From Solihabitans fulvus (GTDB lineage Bacteria; Actinomycetota; Actinomycetes; Mycobacteriales; Pseudonocardiaceae): 38,615 nt of DNA. The notes beneath the pieces are model-generated. The model was not told the DNA's origin. It made no database searches and worked only from the letters and a program-made list of their open reading frames with translations. The position numbers and the translations under genes were made by a program. Of this stretch, positions 31,443 through 38,615 are shown piece after piece. Within the stretch, counting starts at the first letter, position 1; every line of letters begins with the position of its first letter. The stretch lies in assembly GCF_008386585.1 (NCBI RefSeq), contig NZ_VUOB01000052.1:1-38615 (forward strand), written 5' to 3'.

Positions 31443-32092
31443 CGGCCGCCGGGCAGGTCGACCGTGAGCCGCACCGGGGGCACCCCCGGCTTGACGGCGT
31501 AGTAGAGCACCGCGTCGTAGATCAGCACCTCGACGTGCTCGGCCGGCACGTCGTCGAACCCGACGCCGCGATCGAGGTCCACGATGTGGACCCACAGTTC
31601 GCGCAGCCGGGCCCACGGCAGCGAATACGCCGACACGGGCTGGCCGACCGAGTTCGTCACCTCGGCCTCCCACGCGGCGGCGGGCAGTTGCTCGGCCGCG
31701 ACCGCGAGGCGCTGACACGCGGCCTCCAGGTCGGCGCGCACCAGCTGCACCGGCCGCGTCGCGCCCTCGGCGATGTCGGCGTCCCGGTCGGCCCTGCTGG
31801 CGTACGCGGGATGCTCGACACCCGTTCTCGCCCAGGTCAGCAGGTTCACCTGGGCGTCGGCCTGCCGCGCGAGATGGCTCAGCACGTGCGCTCTGCTCCA
31901 GCCCGGCAGCAGGCTCGGCTCGCGCAGCGCGGCGTGGTCGAACTCCTCGACCAGCTCGTACAGCCGCGAGGTCGCCTGTGCCACGGCGGCCATCCCGCGC
32001 CTCGCGGAGCTGGCCGCCTCCGAGTGTTCGCGCGGCGGCGGCACGGTGTCTCCCGTGAGGTCTGCGGCAACTTCAGGTTCGGCGGTGGACAT
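31298..32092 (-). CDS. maleylpyruvate isomerase-family (mycothiol-dependent type) enzyme
   Basis: 264 aa. The N-terminal DinB-like helical bundle has EEFDHAALREPSLLPGWSRAHVLSHLARQADAQVNLLTWARTG, with the metal-binding His in HVLSHLARQ. LPWARLRELWVHIVDLDRG provides the next His. The C-terminal part is the SCP2-like or MDMPI_C domain. Relatives use mycothiol as cofactor, for example in maleylpyruvate isomerisation; the substrate here is unknown. The stop lies 145 nt inside the convergent acyltransferase frame. Confidence 0.9.
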   Translation of the reverse strand: MSTAEPEVAADLTGDTVPPPREHSEAASSARRGMAAVAQATSRLYELVEEFDHAALREPSLLPGWSRAHVLSHLARQADAQVNLLTWARTGVEHPAYASRADRDADIAEGATRPVQLVRADLEAACQRLAVAAEQLPAAAWEAEVTNSVGQPVSAYSLPWARLRELWVHIVDLDRGVGFDDVPAEHVEVLIYDAVLYYAVKPGVPPVRLTVDLPGGRQAVWELGEPTENSAEVRGSANAMLGWLTGRETGSTLVGQPPTLPAWR

Positions 32093-32154
32093 ATCGCGCC
32101 CCTCCCCGACGTTGAGGCGTGATCAGTGACGGACTTCAAGACTAGAAGTGTCCG

Positions 32155-32168
32155 CTACCAACCGGTAG
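32155..32168. promoter_or_regulatory. possible operator ahead of the MHS transporter
   Basis: CTACC-AACC-GGTAG is a short dyad 38 nt before the start codon, in the gap between divergent genes. Weak evidence. Confidence 0.3.
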
Positions 32169-32206
32169 TACCAGTTCAACGTCAACACGCGGACAGGGAG
32201 AAGCCA

Positions 32207-33511
32207 ATGACGGACACGGCCAGGGCTCAGGGGTTAGGCCGGCCGCTCGACGCGGCCCAGCGCAGGCGGGGGCTGGTCGCCGCCGCGATCGGCAACGCGT
32301 TGGAGTGGTTCGACTGGAACGCGTACGTCATCTTCACGATCTACTTCTCCGGCCAGTTCTTCCCCAAGGGCGGTACCGGCGCGACGGCGGTGCTCAGCTC
32401 GCTGATCGTCCTCGCGGTCGGCTTCTTCTTCCGCCCGCTCGGCGGCGCGCTGCTCGCCGCGTTCACCGACCGGCACGGCAGGCGGGCCGGCCTGACGCTG
32501 TCCGTGGTGTTGATGGGTGGCGGCAGCCTGCTCATCGCCGTCTCGCCCACCTACACGCAGGTCGGTCTGCTCGCCCCGGTGCTGCTGGTGGTCGCGCGCG
32601 TCGCGCAGGGCCTGTCCACCGGCGGCGAGTTCGCCGCCTCGACGACCTACCTCGTCGAGCTCGCCCCGGCCGGCCGGCGCGGCCTCTACGGCAGCATCGT
32701 CTACGTCAGCAACGCGTTCGGCACCCTCGGCGCCACCCTGCTTGCCACGCTGCTGCTGAACACGCTCGGCAAGGCCGCGCTGACCGACTGGGGCTGGCGG
32801 ATCCCGTTCGCGATCGGCGCGCTGCTCGCGCTGTACGGCCTGTACCTGCGGCGCAGGCTCCAGGAGACCGAGGTGTACCTGGCCGGCAGTGAGCGCAGGG
32901 TGGCCCGGCCGACGCTGGAGGCGCTGCGCCGACACCCCAGGGCCACGCTGCGGGTGATCGGCTTCACCGTCGGCGCGACCACGGCGTACTACACCTTCGC
33001 CGTCTACCTGCCGACCTACGCCAGGTCGGCGCACGGCGTGCCGGCGACGAGCGCGCTCTGGGCGTCGGTCGCCGCCCAGCTGCTGTTCATCGCCGTCCTG
33101 CCCGCCTTCGGACTGCTGTCCGACCGGATCGGCCGCAGGCCGCTGCTGATCGTGTTCGCCGCTGGCTACGTGCTGCTGTCCGTCCCGTTGTTCCTGCTGA
33201 TGAACTCCTCTCCGTGGTCGCTGTTCGTGTCGATGTCCGCCGGGCTCGTGCTGTTCGCCTGCTACGGCGCGGTCGTCCCGGCCGCGATGGCCGAGCTGTT
33301 CCCGACCGAGGTGCGCACGGCCGGCATCGGCCTGCCCTACGCCCTGACCGTCGCGGCGTTCGGCGGCACCGCGCCCTACCTGGTCGAGGCGCTCGGCTCG
33401 GCCGGGCACGGCTGGGTCTTTCCCTGGTACCTGGCGGCGTTGTGCCTGGTCAGCCTGATCGTCTACGTCATGTCACGGGAGACGCGCGACACCGAGCTGA
33501 CCGCTGAGTGA
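32207..33511 (+). CDS. MFS transporter, metabolite:H+ symporter (MHS) type
   Basis: 434 aa, 12 helices. MHS hallmarks are AAAIGNALEWFDWNAYVIFTIYFSGQFFP in helix 1 and the GRRAGLTLSVVLMGGGSLLIAVSPTY loop. GLSTGGEFAASTTYLVELAP and LPAFGLLSDRIGRRP follow. Family members import organic acids, for example alpha-ketoglutarate or shikimate, or compatible solutes with protons. Substrate unknown. GGGAG lies upstream of the ATG at 32207. A longer in-frame start at 32126 is unlikely. Confidence 0.92.
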   Translation: MTDTARAQGLGRPLDAAQRRRGLVAAAIGNALEWFDWNAYVIFTIYFSGQFFPKGGTGATAVLSSLIVLAVGFFFRPLGGALLAAFTDRHGRRAGLTLSVVLMGGGSLLIAVSPTYTQVGLLAPVLLVVARVAQGLSTGGEFAASTTYLVELAPAGRRGLYGSIVYVSNAFGTLGATLLATLLLNTLGKAALTDWGWRIPFAIGALLALYGLYLRRRLQETEVYLAGSERRVARPTLEALRRHPRATLRVIGFTVGATTAYYTFAVYLPTYARSAHGVPATSALWASVAAQLLFIAVLPAFGLLSDRIGRRPLLIVFAAGYVLLSVPLFLLMNSSPWSLFVSMSAGLVLFACYGAVVPAAMAELFPTEVRTAGIGLPYALTVAAFGGTAPYLVEALGSAGHGWVFPWYLAALCLVSLIVYVMSRETRDTELTAE

Positions 33512-33627
33512 GGCGGGCTCCGGGTTTTGTCGGTGCCGCCATCTAGCATGGGTGGCGGCCTTAGCTTGGCCGTCCACAACTAGTAGAACCCCGGCGAGCC
33601 CGGTTCCGTTGCACCTTGTACTGTCCT

Positions 33628-33641
33628 CGAACATATGTTCG
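33628..33641. promoter_or_regulatory. LexA (SOS) box of uvrA
   Basis: CGAACATATGTTCG is a perfect 14-bp palindrome matching the actinobacterial/Gram-positive SOS box TCGAAC-N4-GTTCGA. TTGCAC (33609-33614) and CATATG or TATGTT (33632-33639) form a plausible promoter overlapping it, so LexA would block transcription until DNA damage. Confidence 0.88.
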
Positions 33642-33725
33642 GGCGATGTGCACGCGGTTCCTGCTGGCGGCCAGCAGGCGCCGACAGCTCGCCGGACTCG
33701 GCACACCGCTTCCGAAGGGACCACA

Positions 33726-36596
33726 GTGGCCGACCGCCTTGTCGTTCGCGGCGCCCGCGAGCACAACCTGCGCGGCGTTGACCTCGACCTGCCGAGGGAC
33801 AGCCTCATCGTGTTCACGGGGTTGTCCGGATCGGGCAAGTCCAGCCTCGCCTTCGACACGATCTTCGCCGAGGGGCAGCGTCGCTACGTCGAGTCGCTGT
33901 CCGCCTACGCGCGCCAGTTCCTCGGCCAGATGGACAAACCGGACGTGGACTTCATCGAGGGGTTGTCGCCCGCGGTGTCCATCGACCAGAAGTCCACCAG
34001 CCGCAACCCGCGCTCGACCGTGGGCACCATCACCGAGGTCTACGACTACCTCAGGCTGCTCTACGCGCGGGCGGGCAAGGCGCACTGCCCGACCTGCGGC
34101 GAGCCGATCAGCAAGCAGACCCCGCAGCAGATCGTCGACCAGGTGCTCGCCATGGAGCAGGGCACCAGGTTCCAGGTCCTCGCGCCCGTCGTACGGGGTC
34201 GCAAGGGCGAGTACCTGGACATGTTCTCCCAGCTCCAGGCGCAGGGCTATGCGCGGGCCAGGATCGACGGCGTGGTCCACTCGCTCGCCGAGCCGCCGAA
34301 GCTGAAGAAGCAGGAGAAGCACGAGATCGAGGTCGTGATCGACCGCCTCTCGGTCAAGGCGAGCTCCAAGCAGCGGCTCACCGACTCGGTGGAGACCGCG
34401 CTGCGGTTGGCCGACGGCCTGGTCGTGCTGGAGTTCGTCGACCTGCCGGAGGACGACCCGCACCGCGATCGCGGCTTCTCCGAGAACCTGGCCTGCCCCA
34501 ACGGTCACCCGCTCGCCATCGAGGATCTCGAACCCCGCTCGTTCTCCTTCAACTCGCCCTACGGCGCGTGCCCGGAGTGCACCGGCATCGGCGTGCGCAA
34601 GGAGGTCGACCCCGAGCTGGTCGTGCCGGACGACGAGCTGTCGCTCGGCGACGGCGCGGTCGCCCCGTGGGCGGGCGGGCAGACCGCCGAGTACTTCCAG
34701 CGCCTGCTCGAATCGCTGGCCGAGACCATCGGGTTCCGGATGGACACGCCGTGGCGGCGGCTGACCGCCAAGGTGCAGAAGGCGGTCCTGCACGGCATCG
34801 ACGAGCAGGTGCACGTCCGCTACCGCAACCGCTACGGCAGGGAACGCTCGTACTACGCCAACTTCGAGGGCGTCATCCCGTTCCTCGAACGGCGGCAGGA
34901 GCAGACCGAGTCCGAGTACATGCGGGAGAAGTACGAGGGCTACATGCGGGAGGTGCCCTGCCCGACCTGTCGGGGGTCCCGGCTCAAGCCGGAGATCCTC
35001 GCGGTCACGCTGGAGCACGCGACGCAGGGCGAGATGTCCATCGCCGAGGTGTGTGCGCTCAGCGTCGGGGAGGCCTCGGAGTTCCTGGAGGGCCTGCACC
35101 TCGGCCAGCGCGAGACGATCATCGCCGGCGCGGTCCTCAAGGAGATCCAGGCGCGGCTGCGGTTCCTGCTCGACGTCGGGCTCGACTACCTCTCGCTGGA
35201 CCGGGCGTCCGGCACGCTGTCCGGCGGCGAGGCGCAGCGGATCCGGCTGGCCACGCAGATCGGTTCCGGCCTGGTCGGCGTGCTCTACGTGCTGGACGAG
35301 CCGTCGATCGGCCTGCACCAGCGGGACAACCACCGGCTGATCGAGACGCTGACCAGGCTGCGCGACCTCGGCAACACGCTGATCGTGGTCGAGCACGACG
35401 AGGACACCATCCGGACGTCCGACTGGGTGGTGGACATCGGCCCCGGCGCTGGCGAGCACGGCGGCGAGGTCGTGCACAGCGGCACGTACAAGAAGCTGTT
35501 GGACAACAAGAAGTCGGTGACCGGGGCGTACCTGTCCGGTCGCGAGCGGATCCCGCTGCCGGCGGCCCGGCGCAAGACCGACCGCAAGCGGCAGCTCACC
35601 GTGGTCGGCGCGCGCGAGCACAACCTTCGCGGGATCGACGTGTCCTTCCCGCTTGGCTGCCTGGTGTCGGTCACCGGCGTGTCGGGGTCGGGCAAGTCCA
35701 CGCTGGTCAACGACATCCTGGCGACGGTGCTGGCCAACAAGCTCAACGGCGCGCGGCAGGTGCCCGGCCGGCACACCAGGGTCAAGGGCCTTGAGCACGT
35801 CGACAAGCTGGTGCAGGTCGACCAGTCGCCGATCGGTCGGACGCCGAGGTCGAACCCGGCGACCTACACGGGCGTGTTCGACAACATCCGCAAGCTGTTC
35901 GCGGCGACCACCGAGGCGAAGGTCCGCGGCTACCAGCCGGGGCGGTTCTCCTTCAACGTCAAGGGCGGCCGCTGCGAGGCGTGCTCCGGCGACGGCACCA
36001 TCAAGATCGAGATGAACTTCCTGCCGGACGTGTACGTGCCGTGCGAGGTGTGCAAGGGCGACCGGTACAACCGGGAGACCCTCGAGGTGCACTACAAGGG
36101 GAAGACCATCTCGGAGGTCCTCAACATGCCGATCGAGGAGGGCGCGGAGTTCTTCAAGCCGATCACCTCCATCCACCGGTACCTGCAAACGTTGGTGGAC
36201 GTAGGGCTCGGCTACGTGCGGCTCGGCCAGCCAGCCCCGACGCTGTCCGGCGGCGAGGCGCAGCGCGTGAAGCTGGCCAGCGAGCTACAGAAGCGGTCGA
36301 CCGGCAAGACGGTCTACATCCTCGACGAGCCGACCACCGGCCTGCACTTCGAGGACATCCGCAAGCTGCTTGGCGTGATCAACGGCCTGGTGGACAAGGG
36401 CAACAGCGTGATCGTGATCGAGCACAACCTCGACGTGATCAAGACCTCGGACTGGCTGGTCGACATGGGCCCCGAGGGCGGCTCCGGCGGCGGCCTCGTG
36501 CTGGCCGAGGGCACTCCGGAGGAGATCGCCGACGTCGAGGAGAGCTACACGGGCCAGTTCCTGCGCCAGGTCCTCGCGGAGAGCGTGGTCGGCTGA
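33726..36596 (+). CDS. uvrA: UvrABC excinuclease subunit A
   Basis: 956 aa, full length. UvrA finds bulky DNA lesions and loads UvrB in nucleotide excision repair. Two ABC ATPase modules are seen: Walker A at residues 32-39 (GLSGSGKS) and 651-658 (GVSGSGKS). Signatures are LSGGEAQRIRLA and LSGGEAQRVKLA, with Walker B LDEPSIGL and LDEPTTGL. Zinc cysteines are in CPTCGEP, ACPNGH and ACPECTG, and in CEACSGDG and VPCEVCKGDRY. The GTG start at 33726 gives the family N-terminus ADRLVVRGAREHNLRG. An SOS box lies 84 bp upstream. uvrB and uvrC are not in the window. Confidence 0.98.
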   Translation: MADRLVVRGAREHNLRGVDLDLPRDSLIVFTGLSGSGKSSLAFDTIFAEGQRRYVESLSAYARQFLGQMDKPDVDFIEGLSPAVSIDQKSTSRNPRSTVGTITEVYDYLRLLYARAGKAHCPTCGEPISKQTPQQIVDQVLAMEQGTRFQVLAPVVRGRKGEYLDMFSQLQAQGYARARIDGVVHSLAEPPKLKKQEKHEIEVVIDRLSVKASSKQRLTDSVETALRLADGLVVLEFVDLPEDDPHRDRGFSENLACPNGHPLAIEDLEPRSFSFNSPYGACPECTGIGVRKEVDPELVVPDDELSLGDGAVAPWAGGQTAEYFQRLLESLAETIGFRMDTPWRRLTAKVQKAVLHGIDEQVHVRYRNRYGRERSYYANFEGVIPFLERRQEQTESEYMREKYEGYMREVPCPTCRGSRLKPEILAVTLEHATQGEMSIAEVCALSVGEASEFLEGLHLGQRETIIAGAVLKEIQARLRFLLDVGLDYLSLDRASGTLSGGEAQRIRLATQIGSGLVGVLYVLDEPSIGLHQRDNHRLIETLTRLRDLGNTLIVVEHDEDTIRTSDWVVDIGPGAGEHGGEVVHSGTYKKLLDNKKSVTGAYLSGRERIPLPAARRKTDRKRQLTVVGAREHNLRGIDVSFPLGCLVSVTGVSGSGKSTLVNDILATVLANKLNGARQVPGRHTRVKGLEHVDKLVQVDQSPIGRTPRSNPATYTGVFDNIRKLFAATTEAKVRGYQPGRFSFNVKGGRCEACSGDGTIKIEMNFLPDVYVPCEVCKGDRYNRETLEVHYKGKTISEVLNMPIEEGAEFFKPITSIHRYLQTLVDVGLGYVRLGQPAPTLSGGEAQRVKLASELQKRSTGKTVYILDEPTTGLHFEDIRKLLGVINGLVDKGNSVIVIEHNLDVIKTSDWLVDMGPEGGSGGGLVLAEGTPEEIADVEESYTGQFLRQVLAESVVG

Positions 36597-36607
36597 CCTT
36601 CGCCGCG

Positions 36608-36644
36608 CCGCTCGCCCCCGCCGGCAGGTGTCGGGGGCGAGCGG
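36608..36644. terminator. bidirectional terminator between uvrA and the GNAT gene
   Basis: CCGCTCGCCCCCG (36608-36620) pairs perfectly with CGGGGGCGAGCGG (36632-36644) around an 11-nt loop. It begins 12 nt after the uvrA stop and ends 10 nt before the GNAT stop. Confidence 0.85.
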
Positions 36645-36654
36645 GCGCAGGCCG

Positions 36655-37680
36655 TCAGGGCTGGGCTTCGAGGCGGGCCGCCAGCGTCGCAACGGACTGA
36701 GTCAGGACGATCGCGCTCCGGGTCGTGGTGAAGCCGAGCTGGTGGTTGACCCGGATCATGTGCGTGTTGACAGCGCCGGTCGTGGTCCAGAAGCGTTCCA
36801 GGTCGGGGCGGTCGGCCAACAACCACCGCGCCATGTGCGCCTTGATCCACCTGCCGAGGCCGTGGCCCCGGTGCGCGGCGAGCACCGCGGTGTCACGCTG
36901 GAAGGCCCAGGTCGGTTGGTGCGGCTGCACTTCTAGTTCGGTGAGCCCCGCGACCGTGCCCGTGGCCTCGTGCACGGCCACCACGGTCCGCGACTCGACG
37001 TCGAGCCGTCGCCGTTCGGCCTCGGCCGCACGCATTCGGTCGACCGTCCACTGTGGATTACTCATGCTCGACTGCCCGAGCGGAGAATCGTGAATCGCCT
37101 CTCGTGCCTGAACATAGGACGCCACAAGGGCGTCGGGTGCGGCGCCGATCCACCGCTCAAGGCGATAGCCCGTTGGCGCGGCCACCTCCCACAGTGACGT
37201 GTCGGCCTCCGCGATCAGCAACACCTGCTGGACCGTCTCGTGCACGGTCTCGAAGCCGAGCCTGGTGGCCCACGAATCGCCGGTGCCGCCCTTGGGCACC
37301 TGCCAGCACTCCACCAGGCGGCGGCCGTCGGCCCGGATCGCCGGCACGATTGCGCGTGCCAGGGTGCTGCCGATTCCCTGGCCGCGAGACTGCGGGTGCA
37401 CCCTGACGTTCGCGATCACCAGGTGGCTGTTCTCCACTTCCGGGAAGTACATGTTCGCCACGCCTGCCATCTCGCCGCCGCGATGCGCCGTCCAGTGTCG
37501 CAGCGGCCCGAAGCCCGTGAAGGGATTGCGCAGGCGGCCGACCAGGTTCTCGTAGGTCAGCGGAGGATCATCCGGCAGGTCCACCTGCTGGCTCGCCGCG
37601 ACGATCCGGTGGTAGCCGAGCAGATCGTCCGCACCTGCCGACTCGATCTCGAAGTCCCTGATCTCGATGTCCGTCACCAC
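36655..37680 (-). CDS. tandem GNAT-domain N-acetyltransferase
   Basis: 341 aa with two GNAT domains. The first keeps the acetyl-CoA pyrophosphate loop VRVHPQSRGQGIGSTLARAIV. The second has TAVLAAHRGHGLGRWIKAHMARWL, and then NTHMIRVNHQLGFTTTRS. Double-GNAT proteins of this layout occur beside mycothiol-type and antibiotic-resistance genes, but the substrate here cannot be told. The start ATG is at 37680. It stands alone, convergent with uvrA. Confidence 0.9.
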   Translation of the reverse strand: MVTDIEIRDFEIESAGADDLLGYHRIVAASQQVDLPDDPPLTYENLVGRLRNPFTGFGPLRHWTAHRGGEMAGVANMYFPEVENSHLVIANVRVHPQSRGQGIGSTLARAIVPAIRADGRRLVECWQVPKGGTGDSWATRLGFETVHETVQQVLLIAEADTSLWEVAAPTGYRLERWIGAAPDALVASYVQAREAIHDSPLGQSSMSNPQWTVDRMRAAEAERRRLDVESRTVVAVHEATGTVAGLTELEVQPHQPTWAFQRDTAVLAAHRGHGLGRWIKAHMARWLLADRPDLERFWTTTGAVNTHMIRVNHQLGFTTTRSAIVLTQSVATLAARLEAQP

Positions 37681-37832
37681 GCCCCCTTGCGTTCCATTGC
37701 ACGCCCGTCACAGGGAACGTAGGGAGTCGACCCGCCGCCTGTCGACGGAGTAGTCGTCCGCGCCGGGCCTGACCGGATCGACGCGACCGCGCCCACCTGG
37801 CGCCGCCGACCACTGCGCCTGGTGCCGTGCCG

Positions 37833-38549
37833 TCAGAACGCGGTTCGCGCGTCGCTCCTCGGGTCGCCGTGCACGACGCGGTCCTCGTACAGGCCCGCCC
37901 GTGCCGTGCGGCGCCACGGTCGCGCCAGCCGGAGGGACATGTCGATGTCGGCGTCCTTCGCGTCCCGGTCCAGGTCGGCGATCGCCAGGCCGGGCCTGCC
38001 GTCCCCGTCGCAGCGCGCGATCCACTGGCCGCCCGGCGCGACCAGCCCGGCCGGCGCGGTCGCGCTGAACTGCGCCGGCACGGAGTAGCCGAGCCAGTAG
38101 CCGTAGAGGGTGCCGTAGGCCTGGGCGACGACCGCGCGGGCCGCGTCGTCGACCATCACCGAGGCAAGCACGCAGTCGACGTCGAGGCGCTCGTACTCGG
38201 CGAACAGCTCGGGGAAGTTGACCTCGATGCAGAGCGCGCATCCGAAGCGGAAGCCGTCGACCTCGAAGACCAGCGGTTCCGTTCCCGGGGTGTACATGAA
38301 CCGGACCTCGGTGTTGGACAGGAAACGCTTGTCGTAGCGGCCGACCAGGCTGCCCTGGTCGGAGACCACGTAGAGGCTGTTGTGCGGGCGGTTCGACCCG
38401 GACAGCCGGTGCGGCGACCCGAACGCGACCCAGATGCCGAGTTCTCCCGCCAGTTCGGCGATCGCGGCAGACTCCTCCTGCATCACCTGCCACGCGGCGC
38501 GGCTCCAGTCCGCGTCGCCGACCGTGTCAGGACCGGTCGAGGACAGCAC
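37833..38549 (-). CDS. carbon-nitrogen hydrolase (nitrilase-like), 5' end apparently broken
   Basis: 238 aa from the GTG at 38549. It keeps the catalytic Lys74 (RYDKRFL) and Cys107 (CALCIEVNFPELF) of the nitrilase superfamily, and RPHNSLYVVSDQG is typical. Members are about 265-300 aa and have an N-terminal strand ending in the catalytic Glu (FPEG.LSGY). In frame upstream of the GTG the DNA reads GAITYPSKRVLSSTG, which aligns with that strand but has Ser in place of Glu. A TAA at 38577-38579 then closes the frame, with a TAG in the same frame further upstream. No ribosome-binding site is seen. It is either a pseudogene or a non-catalytic homologue. Confidence 0.75.
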   Translation of the reverse strand: MLSSTGPDTVGDADWSRAAWQVMQEESAAIAELAGELGIWVAFGSPHRLSGSNRPHNSLYVVSDQGSLVGRYDKRFLSNTEVRFMYTPGTEPLVFEVDGFRFGCALCIEVNFPELFAEYERLDVDCVLASVMVDDAARAVVAQAYGTLYGYWLGYSVPAQFSATAPAGLVAPGGQWIARCDGDGRPGLAIADLDRDAKDADIDMSLRLARPWRRTARAGLYEDRVVHGDPRSDARTAF

Positions 38550-38615
38550 GCGCTTGCTCGGGTAGGTGATCGCGCCTTAGAGCTCCTAACACGATGACTG
38601 TTCGGCTCGCGACGC

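Noticed and set aside
33561..36188. 875-aa minus-strand frame antisense to uvrA
   Set aside because: Same cause: codon bias of uvrA keeps the opposite frame open; the product is repetitive Arg/Leu/Gln sequence.
1..38615. tRNA, rRNA or riboswitch genes
   Set aside because: Looked for tRNA-like GTTCGA-type arms with an acceptor stem and for rRNA signatures; none convincing. GTTCG at 33637-33641 belongs to the SOS palindrome.

Overview
The window comes from a very GC-rich actinomycete, most likely of the order Pseudonocardiales. The evidence is the strong G/C bias at third codon positions, frequent GTG starts, mycothiol-type DinB/maleylpyruvate-isomerase-like enzymes, two LLM-class (F420-type) oxidoreductases, a large SARP/AfsR regulator, a sigma-R-type promoter and an actinobacterial SOS box. 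No rRNA, tRNA or CRISPR array was seen.

Region 1 (23-5157, minus strand) is a tightly overlapping five-gene operon. It matches, gene for gene, the functionally uncharacterised cassette named after Salmonella STM4011-STM4015: a leucine-rich-repeat-like protein, an ATP-grasp-like protein, an alkaline-phosphatase-superfamily hydrolase, a HemW/HemN-like radical SAM enzyme and a second radical SAM enzyme with extra C-terminal cysteines. This is the best candidate here for an undescribed pathway.

Region 2 (5245-19002) is ordinary actinomycete gene content. It holds a thioredoxin behind a sigma-R-like promoter, an FKBP prolyl isomerase, an MFS exporter/MarR/Pr6Pr operon, a DinB enzyme, a quinone-oxidoreductase-like dehydrogenase behind a MerR/SoxR-like promoter, two LLM oxidoreductases, a DUF2203 protein, an ArsR-SRPBCC pair with a textbook operator, RNase HI, an anchored protein of unknown function, a SARP regulator and a lipoprotein. 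Several promoters here lie so close to the start codon that leaderless transcripts are likely.

Region 3 (19150-29293) is a defence and mobile-DNA island. A complete type II Wadjet system (jetA-jetB-jetC-jetD, the TIGR02677/02678/02680/02679 four-gene cassette) is followed by decayed DNA. That DNA contains a VapC remnant in frame behind jetD, a 42-bp fragment resembling the nearby metallo-beta-lactamase gene, a truncated DUF4143-type ATPase and an array of repeats with 23-bp period. An apparently intact Phd-VapC toxin-antitoxin pair closes the island.

Region 4 (29357-38549) looks like the host chromosome resuming at the conserved mbl-uvrA neighbourhood. It holds an MBL-fold hydrolase, an acyltransferase, a mycothiol-dependent-type enzyme, an MHS-family MFS transporter, uvrA with an SOS box, a tandem-GNAT acetyltransferase, and a carbon-nitrogen hydrolase whose 5' end appears broken.

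All family assignments are by eye from the sequence; no database search was run.
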